64,000 bases of DNA. It comes from Candidatus Acetothermia bacterium. Lineage in GTDB: Bacteria > Bipolaricaulota > Bipolaricaulia > Bipolaricaulales > Bipolaricaulaceae. The notes beneath the pieces are model-generated. The model saw nothing but the letters and a program-made list of their open reading frames with translations, was not told the DNA's origin and did not search any database. A program made the position numbers and the translations under genes. This document shows, piece after piece, positions 26,254 through 32,903 of the stretch (positions within the stretch are counted from its first letter, which is position 1; each line of letters begins with the position of its first letter). Location: positions 93,780-157,779 of the forward strand of contig JANLFW010000001.1 in assembly GCA_024653305.1 (NCBI GenBank), in the 5' to 3' direction.

Positions 26254-26888
26254 CCGCGGTGCCCTTCCTCATGGTGGCGGCGCTTGGCTACCTCATCGGG
26301 GGCGTCCCCACCGCGTACCTCGCCGGCCGCCTGCGCGGGGTGGATATCCGCGAGCATGGCTCCGGCAACGTGGGCGGGACAAACGCGGTGCGCGTCCTGG
26401 GATGGAAGCTCGGCCTCCCGGTGATGGTCGTGGACGTGGTCAAGGGGTACCTCGCGGGAGCCTGGCTCCCCCGCCTCCCCCTGCCCGGGACGCCCGACCC
26501 GGTGTACCTCGCGCTCGCGGCCGGGCTGGCTGCGGTGCTCGGGCACGTGTTCTCCCCGTACCTCCGGTTCCGCGGGGGCAAGGGGGTCGCGACGGGGGCG
26601 GGGGTGCTCCTGGCGCTCACCCCGATCCCGGTGGCCATCTGCGCCGCTCTCTTCCTCCTCCTGGCCTTGGGATCGGGAATGGTGTCCGTGGGCTCCCTCG
26701 GGGCCGCGGCCGCGCTCCCGCTCACCGTGTTCCTCCTCGGGCGCTACGCCGGGGCCGCGGTCCCACCGGCGATCCAGTGGCTCACGGTAGGGTTGGCCCT
26801 GTTCGTGGTCTTCACCCACCGCACCAACATCCGCCGGCTCCTCGCCGGCCGCGAGAACCGGTTCCGTCGGCCGTGGGAGCCGCGGTGA
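26250..26888 (+). CDS. plsY: Acyl-phosphate:glycerol-3-phosphate acyltransferase
   Basis: A 212-residue polytopic membrane enzyme, PlsY, which transfers an acyl group from acyl-phosphate to glycerol-3-phosphate as the first step of phospholipid synthesis. The three family motifs are visible: GSGNVGGTNAVRVLG, GHVFSPYLRFRGGKGVAT, and the C-terminal HRTNIRRLLAG. Five membrane segments fit the topology. The ATG overlaps the stop of the FakA-FakB fusion, so exogenous-fatty-acid activation and use are translationally coupled. The de novo route to acyl-phosphate (PlsX) is encoded at 59-60 kb. Confidence 0.96.
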   Translation: MTAVPFLMVAALGYLIGGVPTAYLAGRLRGVDIREHGSGNVGGTNAVRVLGWKLGLPVMVVDVVKGYLAGAWLPRLPLPGTPDPVYLALAAGLAAVLGHVFSPYLRFRGGKGVATGAGVLLALTPIPVAICAALFLLLALGSGMVSVGSLGAAAALPLTVFLLGRYAGAAVPPAIQWLTVGLALFVVFTHRTNIRRLLAGRENRFRRPWEPR

Positions 26889-26943
26889 CGGCACTGGACT
26901 CGGAGGACGAACACGGTGGCCATACCAAGCGCATCCGCTCGTT

Positions 26944-26972
26944 TTGTCCCCCGCCTGCCCGGGCGCTAGAAT
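26944..26972 (+). promoter_or_regulatory. Promoter upstream of the gene at 27067
   Basis: TTGTCC (26944-26949), a 17-bp spacer and TAGAAT (26967-26972). The predicted start near 26979 excludes the in-frame ATG at 26971 as initiator and leaves an ~88 nt leader. Confidence 0.6.
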
Positions 26973-27066
26973 GGCGCGCCGGGGTTGTCCGGCTTGCGGA
27001 TGCAGCGCTTACGGGTATTGCCACGCTGACCGGTTGTTCGTGGTGGGCTCTTCGGTGGGGGATGGG

Positions 27067-27960
27067 GTGAAGGTCTCCGAGAAGCGGATCGCCGAGTGGT
27101 GGGAAGCCCCGGGCATCGACGGCCGGGAGGCATTCGACGAGGAGATCCTCTACTTGAACAGCCTCATCGACGAGATCAAGCTCCCTCGATGGGCAATCCT
27201 GGTGCGGGACCTGATGCCGCGCTGGGGGTTTGAGCCCTGTTCCCACCGGTTTCTCGACGGCCTGGAGCAGGTCATGGCCATGATCGGCACGGCCCGGGTG
27301 TGCTCCCGGTTCGGCGGGTGCGGCGATATCCCGTTGAGCGTCCATGAGCAGCTGGAGGGGATCGGGAGCGCCCTCGTCCGCTGGGCACGGGCGGAGGGGA
27401 ACGGCCGGATGGCCAGCGCGGTAGGAGGCTGGCTCGGCCCCCATACCCCGGAGCACGCCGAGGCCGCCCAGGCGATGGGGGAGGCGGCGTTGGCGGTGGG
27501 CCATGGCCGAGCGGCGTTGGACGAGGTCCTGGAGCGCTGGGCAGAGCGGGCCCGATCCCCCATGACCCGGGCCTTGGTAGACGGGGACGACGCCCCGCTG
27601 GCGGTGCTCCTGCGCCACGCCTGCTGTTTCAACGTGTTGGCGAACCTGGAACGCCTCGCCCAGGGGATCGGCCGGGGCGAGGTGGTACCGGTTCACGTGT
27701 GCCTGGACGCCCTGCGCCATGCCCCTGAGCTCGACCCGACCCGCCTTGCCCTCCTCCGGGGGATCGCCGACGCCCTGGCCCACTGGCTCCAGGAGCTCCC
27801 GCCCCACGGCGGGTTCGAGGTCCGGGTCTACACGTTCCTTGGACCCCGGGACGAGGTCCGGCGCTGGCTCGTGGCTTCCCTGTACAAAACGCTCAAGCTG
27901 TGGCAGGTCCACCTGGATCGCCTGTTGGGCGAGAAGCACAGCTACCTCTCCCTCATCTAA
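27067..27960 (+). CDS. Unknown mostly helical protein
   Basis: I do not recognise this 297-residue protein. It is rich in Leu, Ala, Arg and Glu, predicted largely alpha-helical, with no signal peptide or membrane segment and no obvious catalytic motif. Cysteines are scattered (PCSHRF, RVCSRFGGCG, HACCFNV). The GTG at 27067 follows a GGGGGAT ribosome site and agrees with the promoter upstream; an earlier in-frame ATG at 26971 would add a short Cys-rich lead (MARRGCPACGCSAYGYC). That lead looks like a zinc knuckle but lies before the predicted transcript start. The next gene, upp, begins 39 bases downstream. Confidence 0.7.
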   Translation: MKVSEKRIAEWWEAPGIDGREAFDEEILYLNSLIDEIKLPRWAILVRDLMPRWGFEPCSHRFLDGLEQVMAMIGTARVCSRFGGCGDIPLSVHEQLEGIGSALVRWARAEGNGRMASAVGGWLGPHTPEHAEAAQAMGEAALAVGHGRAALDEVLERWAERARSPMTRALVDGDDAPLAVLLRHACCFNVLANLERLAQGIGRGEVVPVHVCLDALRHAPELDPTRLALLRGIADALAHWLQELPPHGGFEVRVYTFLGPRDEVRRWLVASLYKTLKLWQVHLDRLLGEKHSYLSLI

Positions 27961-27999
27961 GGTTGCGCCGGGGCCGGCGCTGGTTACCCTTCGGAACGT

Positions 28000-28623
28000 A
28001 TGGGTACGTTCGTTCTCGTGCAGCACCCGTTGATCCAGGCCAAACTGACCAAGCTGCGGGACCGGCATACGGATCGGCTGCAGTTCAGGCTCATCCTCGA
28101 GGAACTTACCTCGCTCATGGTGTACGAGATCACCCGCGACTTCCCGGTGCGGGAGGTGGAGGTGACGACCCCGCTGGAGGAGACGCGCGGGGTGGAGCTG
28201 GCCCAGCCGGTGGTGCTGGTGCCCATCCTGCGGGCCGGGATCGTGATGCTGGACGGGGTATTGTCCCTGATCCCGAGCGCCCGCGTCGGGCACATCGGGC
28301 TTTACCGCGATCCGTGCACCCTCCAGCCGGTGGAGTACTTCGTGAAGCTGCCCCCGAACCTGGCCGATGCCCTGGTGATCGTGGTGGACCCGATGCTGGC
28401 CACCGGGGGGTCGGCGGCGCACGCCGTGAAGTTGGTCAAGGACCGGGGGGCGAAGGACGTGCGGTTCCTGTGCCTGGTGGCCGCGCCGGAGGGGCTGCGG
28501 GCGATGCGAGAGGCCCATCCCGACGTCCCCATCTACGCCGCGGCGCTCGATCGTCAGCTTGACGAACACGGGTACATCCGCCCTGGGTTGGGAGACGCTG
28601 GGGACCGACTGTTCGGGACCTGA
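28000..28623 (+). CDS. upp: Uracil phosphoribosyltransferase
   Basis: A 207-residue UPRTase converting uracil + PRPP to UMP in pyrimidine salvage. The PRPP-binding loop is VVDPMLATGGSAAHAVKLVK, preceded by LVPILRAGIVMLDGVLSLIP. The C-terminal uracil-binding block is DRQLDEHGYIRPGLGDAGDR. Length and ends match the family. No Shine-Dalgarno precedes the ATG; a weak TTGCGC-16-TACCCT lies 9 bases before it, so it may be read from the upstream gene's message or be leaderless. Confidence 0.97.
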   Translation: MGTFVLVQHPLIQAKLTKLRDRHTDRLQFRLILEELTSLMVYEITRDFPVREVEVTTPLEETRGVELAQPVVLVPILRAGIVMLDGVLSLIPSARVGHIGLYRDPCTLQPVEYFVKLPPNLADALVIVVDPMLATGGSAAHAVKLVKDRGAKDVRFLCLVAAPEGLRAMREAHPDVPIYAAALDRQLDEHGYIRPGLGDAGDRLFGT

Positions 28624-28641
28624 ACGAATCAGGGGGATAAG

Positions 28642-29379
28642 GTGAAGCGTTGCGCGCTTGTGACCGGGGGTTCACGGGGCATCGGCGCGGCCACGGTGGC
28701 GAAGCTGGCAGCGATGGGGTACGACGTGGCCCTGACCTACCGCACCCAGCGCACCGAGGCCGAGAAAGTGGCGGCGGCGGCGCAGCGGTTGGGGCCGCGG
28801 GCGGTGGTCCTGCAGGCGGACCTCGCCGACCTCGAGCGGGCCCGGGCTGTGGTCCACGAGGCGGCGGAGGCCCTGGGCGAGCTCCACGTGCTCGTGAACA
28901 ACGCGGGCTACGTGCAGCGGGTGCCCTGGGATGAGCTCTCGATCGAGGACTGGGACAGGATGCTGCGCGTGGGGTTAAGCGCCGCGTTCGTGTGCGCCCG
29001 GGCGGCCGTGCCGTACATGAACGAGGCCGGGTTCGGGCGCATCGTCAACGTGTCCTCGCTCCGCGCCCTCACCGGGGCTGCCCACGGCGTGCACTACGCC
29101 GCGGCCAAGGCAGGGCTCCTCGGCCTCACCAAGTCCCTGGCGCTGGCGTTGGCTCCGCTCGGGATCACGGTGAACGCGGTTTGTCCGGGGTTCGTGGCCA
29201 CCGAGATCAATCGGGAGGCCCTCGCCACGCGGGGGGAGGAGATCCGGGCCCAGATCCCCCTGCGGCGGCCGGCCGAACCGGAGGAGATCGCGGCGGTGAT
29301 CGCCTTCCTGTGCTCGGACGAGGCAGGCTACATCACTGGGGAGACGGTATCCGTCAACGGCGGAATCCGCATGGACTGA
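28642..29379 (+). CDS. Short-chain dehydrogenase/reductase, FabG-like
   Basis: A 245-residue classical SDR. TGGSRGIGAAT is the NAD(P)-binding loop, NNAGYVQRV the structural NNAG motif, and the catalytic set is Ser in VNVSSLRAL with YAAAK. C-terminal NGGIRMD is typical. It resembles 3-oxoacyl-ACP reductases, but the true FabG lies in the fab operon at 57 kb and this copy sits between upp and a sugar-isomerase-like gene. A different carbonyl substrate is therefore likely. A GGGGG-type ribosome site precedes the ATG. Confidence 0.88.
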   Translation: MKRCALVTGGSRGIGAATVAKLAAMGYDVALTYRTQRTEAEKVAAAAQRLGPRAVVLQADLADLERARAVVHEAAEALGELHVLVNNAGYVQRVPWDELSIEDWDRMLRVGLSAAFVCARAAVPYMNEAGFGRIVNVSSLRALTGAAHGVHYAAAKAGLLGLTKSLALALAPLGITVNAVCPGFVATEINREALATRGEEIRAQIPLRRPAEPEEIAAVIAFLCSDEAGYITGETVSVNGGIRMD

Positions 29380-29380
29380 C

Positions 29381-30184
29381 ATGGACCGCAAGCGCCTTGC
29401 TCTCTCCACCTTCCTTCTCCCCGGGATGGACCTCTGGCGGTGGCTCGCCCTGGCCTCCGACCTCGGCCTGGGCGGGGTGGAGCTGCGCGCCGACCCCGGC
29501 ATGGCCCACGCCGACGACCTTGGGCCTGTGGACCGACGGCGCCTGCGGGAGGCGGCCCGCGATGCCGGCCTGTGGCTCACCGTCCACATGCCCATCTACG
29601 GGGTCAACCTGGTGAGCCCGATCCGATCCCTCGCCGCCGCCTCCCTCGCCGAGGCCGTGGCCACGGTGGATCTGGCAGCCGACCTCGGGGCAGGCCTGGT
29701 GGTGGTCCACCCCGGCGGGATCCCCGAGGATTACGCCGCCCTGGATGGGGAGTACGAGCGGGCGTGGCGAAGGTTCATGTTTGCCCTGGCCCTCCTCGTC
29801 CCCCACGCCGGTCGCCGCGGGGTGCGGATGGCCCTGGAAAACAAGCAGCAGGGCCGGGATCGGGACCTCATCCTCACCCCGGAGGAGCATGTGCGGGCGC
29901 TCGCACCGTTCCCGGAGCTCGGGGCGTGCCTGGATTTCGGGCACCTCCACACCGTGGGCGGGGATCCCCGGGCGTTCGTCGCCGCCCTCGGGAACCGCCT
30001 GATCCACGTCCACCTTCACGACAACCACGGCCAGGGGGACGAGCACCTGCCCCTGGGACATGGCGACGCCCCCTACGCGGAGGCCCTGACTGCGCTCTCC
30101 GACCATGGGTATACGGGATGCGCCGTCCTGGAGATCCCGGACCAGGCCGGGCTCCGGGAGAGCGCGGCGGTGATCGGGGCATGA
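29381..30184 (+). CDS. Sugar phosphate isomerase/epimerase-like TIM barrel
   Basis: A 267-residue protein of the xylose-isomerase-like/AP-endonuclease-2 superfamily. Metal-ligand type segments are visible: LGGVELRADP, LTVHMPIYGVN, VVVHPGGIPEDY, GVRMALENK, LGACLDFGHLHTVGGD and LIHVHLHDNHGQGDEHLPLG. Such proteins are sugar isomerases, epimerases or endonuclease IV relatives; the lack of the full endonuclease IV His/Asp set favours sugar chemistry. It starts 1 base after the preceding dehydrogenase and overlaps the MFS gene, so the three may handle one sugar-like compound. The substrate is unknown. Confidence 0.8.
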   Translation: MDRKRLALSTFLLPGMDLWRWLALASDLGLGGVELRADPGMAHADDLGPVDRRRLREAARDAGLWLTVHMPIYGVNLVSPIRSLAAASLAEAVATVDLAADLGAGLVVVHPGGIPEDYAALDGEYERAWRRFMFALALLVPHAGRRGVRMALENKQQGRDRDLILTPEEHVRALAPFPELGACLDFGHLHTVGGDPRAFVAALGNRLIHVHLHDNHGQGDEHLPLGHGDAPYAEALTALSDHGYTGCAVLEIPDQAGLRESAAVIGA

Positions 30185-31452
30185 AGGCGCCGAAGTGGTA
30201 CTGGGCGTTCCTCGTGGTCAACGCCGCCATGGGGGCGGCGTCGCCGCTTCTGCCGCTCTATGCGTACCACCTTGGGGGCACCGCCGCCGACGTGGGGGCG
30301 ATGTCCGCGGCGGCAAGCATGGTGAACGTGATCGGCAGCCTCCTCTGGGGGCGGCTGGCCGACGTCACCGCCCGCCGTCGGCTGTTCGTGCTCCTGAGCT
30401 TCGCCGGGTTGTCCTTGGCCTACCTCGCCCTGCCGTTCCTCCTGCGGGTGCCCCAGCTCATCCTCCTCAACGCTGGGGTCTCCCTGGTGTGGACAGCCAG
30501 CGCCACCGTGTCCGTCCTCATCCTCCTTGGGAACTTCCCCCGGGCGGACTGGGAGCGGGAGATCGGACGGTTCAACGTGTACTCCGGGGTGGGGTGGACG
30601 TTGGGATTGGCCATCGGCGCGGCGTGGACGTCGGTGTTGGTGCGGCTGGTGGGGGAGGGGTGGGGGCTCCGCTCGCTGGGGCTGGTGGTGGCCGTGCTCG
30701 CCGCTGCGGCGGCGGCGATGGCCGCCCGGGAGCTCCGGGAGCCGTCGCAGCGGGTGGAGGCCCGTTCGCTCCGGCACTTGGTGGTGGCGGTGGGGAATTT
30801 CCTGTACGAGCGGTTCCGCTATGGGCCCACCCATCTCCAGGACGTCCTCCGGCCAAGCCAGCTCCTGCGGTTCCTACAAGGCCGGACCGCGTTCGGGCCG
30901 GAGCTCGTGTTGTGCTACTACGGGGCCTTGCTCGCGTTCGTGGGGTTCGCCACGGCGTTCGTCCCGTTCCCCATCTTCGTACGACAGGCTCTCGGGTGGC
31001 CGAGCGAGCTCGTGTTCGCCCTGTACGTGGCCCACCATGGGGTGAGCGTGCTCGCGTTCGGGTTGGCGCGGCGGGCCGTGACCAAATGGGGTCACCGCCC
31101 GGCGGCGGCGCTGGCGCTGCTCGGACGGACCGGGATCTTCATCGGGTTCGCCGTGGTCGGGGGAACGACGGCGAAGTGGATGTTGCCCATCCTGTTTGGG
31201 TTGGCCGGGACGACGTGGTCGTTCTTCCAGCTCGCGGCCACGGCCCTGGTGTCGCGGCTGTCCCCACAAGGGCTTCAAGGGCAGGGGCTGGGCCTGTACA
31301 ACGCGATCGCCGGGCTGGGGAACGTGCTAGGGGCCTTAGCCGGCGGGTATCTCGCCGAGTTCATCGGGTTCCCGGCCACGTTCCTGTGCGGGGCGGTGCT
31401 GGTGTTCCTGACCATGCCCATCCTCCTTGTGGAGGGGCGGCCCGTGTCTTGA
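30181..31452 (+). CDS. Major facilitator superfamily transporter
   Basis: A 423-residue integral membrane protein with about 12 hydrophobic helices. The loop between helices 2 and 3 reads LLWGRLADVTARRRLF, the MFS signature, and a long cytoplasmic linker rich in Arg/Glu separates the two halves (about residues 180-235). The C-terminal half contains AIAGLGNVLGALAGGYLAE. The ATG at 30181 overlaps the preceding stop (ATGA). Co-transcription with an SDR and a sugar-isomerase-like gene hints at a sugar or polyol substrate. The substrate cannot be read. Confidence 0.88.
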   Translation: MKAPKWYWAFLVVNAAMGAASPLLPLYAYHLGGTAADVGAMSAAASMVNVIGSLLWGRLADVTARRRLFVLLSFAGLSLAYLALPFLLRVPQLILLNAGVSLVWTASATVSVLILLGNFPRADWEREIGRFNVYSGVGWTLGLAIGAAWTSVLVRLVGEGWGLRSLGLVVAVLAAAAAAMAARELREPSQRVEARSLRHLVVAVGNFLYERFRYGPTHLQDVLRPSQLLRFLQGRTAFGPELVLCYYGALLAFVGFATAFVPFPIFVRQALGWPSELVFALYVAHHGVSVLAFGLARRAVTKWGHRPAAALALLGRTGIFIGFAVVGGTTAKWMLPILFGLAGTTWSFFQLAATALVSRLSPQGLQGQGLGLYNAIAGLGNVLGALAGGYLAEFIGFPATFLCGAVLVFLTMPILLVEGRPVS

Positions 31453-31582
31453 CGAGCCTCACCCTAGCACCGCGGGGAGCTCACAAGGGCTGCGCCCTCA
31501 GCGGGTTGGGCGGTGAACAACCTGGCTCCGGCGGGGATTGCTGGGAACTCGGGTCGCGGCGAACGCCCTCGGTCCCGGAGGG

Positions 31583-31771
31583 TTACCCCTTCTCCTTGAC
31601 GGCCACCACCGACATCCCGTTGTAGTAGCCGCAGTGAGGGCAAACCCGATGGGGAAGCCGAAACTCACGGCACTGCGGGCACTCCACCCCGGGCACCATG
31701 TGCGCCCGCCAGTGGGTGCGGCGAAGCCTCACTTCCCGATGAGAGCGGCGTGACTTCGGAACTGCTGCCAT
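31583..31771 (-). CDS. rpmF: 50S ribosomal protein L32
   Basis: A 62-residue L32. It begins MAAVPKSRRSHREVRLRRTH and has the zinc ribbon CPQC...CPHC. The ATG at 31771 has an AAGGAGGT site 4 bases upstream; a start 7 codons earlier is unlikely. In most bacteria rpmF heads the plsX-fab operon, but here it lies 28 kb from it, behind dtd and rnhA. The 130 bases beyond its stop, up to the convergent MFS gene, contain no other gene. Confidence 0.95.
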   Translation of the reverse strand: MAAVPKSRRSHREVRLRRTHWRAHMVPGVECPQCREFRLPHRVCPHCGYYNGMSVVAVKEKG

Positions 31772-31792
31772 GAGGACCTCCTTCTCGGCCAC

Positions 31793-32242
31793 CTATTGTG
31801 CCGGGGAACGCGCCAAGATCAAGGTCACCGGCCCGTCGTTGACCAGCCCCACCTCCATCTTCGCCCCGAACACGCCGGTCTGAACGGGAATCCCCTGCTC
31901 ACGCAGCAGGGCCACGAACCGGTTGTACAGGGCCGCGGCCTCCGGCCCCGGGGCCGCCTGGTCGAAGCTTGGGCGAAGGCCGTGGGTCACGTCCCCGTAC
32001 AGGGTGAACTGGGACACGCACAAGACCTCGCCCCTCACGTCAAGGAGCGAGCGGTTCATGCGGCCGGCGTCGTCAGGGAACACGCGGAGCCGCGGGATCT
32101 TCCCGGCCCAGAACCGGGCTTCCTCCTCGCCGTCCCCTTTGGCGAGTCCCACCAAGAGGAGGAGGCCATGGCCGATGCGGGCCACTTCCCGCCCGTCCAC
32201 GCGGACGAACGCCTCCTTGACCCGCTGGAGGACGATGCGCAT
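31793..32242 (-). CDS. dtd: D-aminoacyl-tRNA deacylase
   Basis: A 149-residue DTD that hydrolyses D-amino acids mischarged onto tRNA. Family landmarks are MRIVLQRVKEAFVRVDG at the N-terminus, CVSQFTLYGDV (active-site SQFTLY) and the Gly-cisPro-type loop VNDGPVTLIL near the C-terminus. Length is normal. It starts 5 bases after the rnhA stop and is followed by rpmF after 21 bases, so rnhA-dtd-rpmF look like one unit. Confidence 0.96.
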   Translation of the reverse strand: MRIVLQRVKEAFVRVDGREVARIGHGLLLLVGLAKGDGEEEARFWAGKIPRLRVFPDDAGRMNRSLLDVRGEVLCVSQFTLYGDVTHGLRPSFDQAAPGPEAAALYNRFVALLREQGIPVQTGVFGAKMEVGLVNDGPVTLILARSPAQ

Positions 32243-32247
32243 CGGGG

Positions 32248-32772
32248 CTACATCCCTGGGGCATGCAGGCTGCGCAGGTACGCGAGGACCTTGTGGAGAT
32301 CGTCCAGGGGGAGGTCCTGGAGGTAGGCCTCGATATCCCGGAAAAGCTGGTTTCGCTCCCGTTCCAGGCGGTTCCGCTCCCGGAACGCAGCCTCCGCCAA
32401 GCGGTGGGCGGCGTGGTTGACATCTCGTTCCACGAAGTTGACCCGCCACCGGGGCAGCTGGGCGAGGAGGTCCAAGGCCACCTGGTTCAGGTATTGAAGG
32501 TTCGGTTCCCGCACCTGGTAGAAGCCGTTGACCTGGTTGGCCACGAGCTGGTTGTCGGTGAGGAACACGGCCTCGTCCGGGGCAAGGCGGATGGCGAGGC
32601 GGATCCCCTCGATGAGGGCCTTGTACTCGGCGGCGTTGTTGGTGGTGCGACCGATGAGTTTGGACACCTGCTCGAGGACGTGGCCACGGTCGTCGGTGAT
32701 GAGGACCCCGATCGAGGACTCACCCGGGTTGCCTCGGGAGCTCCCGTCCACGTTCACGAAGATCTTTTTCAT
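32248..32772 (-). CDS. rnhA: Ribonuclease HI with C-terminal extension
   Basis: A 174-residue RNase H-fold nuclease. Catalytic acids are visible in FVNVDGSSRGNPG, NNAAEYKALIEG, FLTDNQLVANQV and ERDVNHAAHRLAE. This is the shorter archaeal/Bacillus-type RNase HI lacking the basic protrusion. It has a ~35-residue charged helical tail (RLERERNQLFRDIEAYL and on), longer than most. It degrades the RNA of RNA-DNA hybrids. It lies 60 bases after tRNA-Met on the same strand, beyond a 10-bp hairpin. Confidence 0.9.
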   Translation of the reverse strand: MKKIFVNVDGSSRGNPGESSIGVLITDDRGHVLEQVSKLIGRTTNNAAEYKALIEGIRLAIRLAPDEAVFLTDNQLVANQVNGFYQVREPNLQYLNQVALDLLAQLPRWRVNFVERDVNHAAHRLAEAAFRERNRLERERNQLFRDIEAYLQDLPLDDLHKVLAYLRSLHAPGM

Positions 32773-32795
32773 CTCCGAACATCCCCCATAGGGGT

Positions 32796-32823
32796 CCCCG
32801 CGCAACCGTCAGATTGCGCGGGG
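32796..32823. terminator. 10-bp hairpin between tRNA-Met and rnhA
   Basis: CCCCGCGCAA, an 8-base loop and TTGCGCGGGG, beginning 9 bases after the tRNA 3' end on the minus strand. It has no U-tract. It may terminate or process the tRNA transcript. Confidence 0.5.
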
Positions 32824-32831
32824 TGAAGCTA

Positions 32832-32903
32832 TGGGCCCGGCAGGGTTTGAACCTGCGACCAACCGGTTATGAGCCGGCTGCTCTACCCCTGAGCTACGGA
32901 CCC
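32832..32903 (-). tRNA. tRNA-Met (anticodon CAT), elongator type
   Basis: A 72-nt cloverleaf on the minus strand: acceptor GGGTCCG/CGGGCCC with one G-U pair, D-arm GCTC...GAGC, anticodon stem GCCGG/CCGGT around loop CTCATAA, T-arm GCAGG-TTCAAAC-CCTGC, discriminator A. The CCA end is not encoded. The G1-C72 pair argues for elongator rather than initiator tRNA; an Ile tRNA with modified CAT cannot be excluded. Its first ten bases are also the end of tkt: bases 8-10 (TAG) are the tkt stop codon. It has its own promoter inside the tkt 3' end. Confidence 0.95.

Noticed and set aside
26971-27066. Cys-rich N-terminal extension (zinc-knuckle-like) for the gene at 27067
   Set aside because: The ATG at 26971 lies within the -10 box of a good promoter, so the transcript starts after it; the GTG at 27067 has a ribosome site.
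28642-29379. Calling the SDR at 28.6 kb fabG
   Set aside because: The fab operon has its own FabG at 57 kb, and this copy sits with a sugar-isomerase-like gene and a transporter, so no gene symbol is given.
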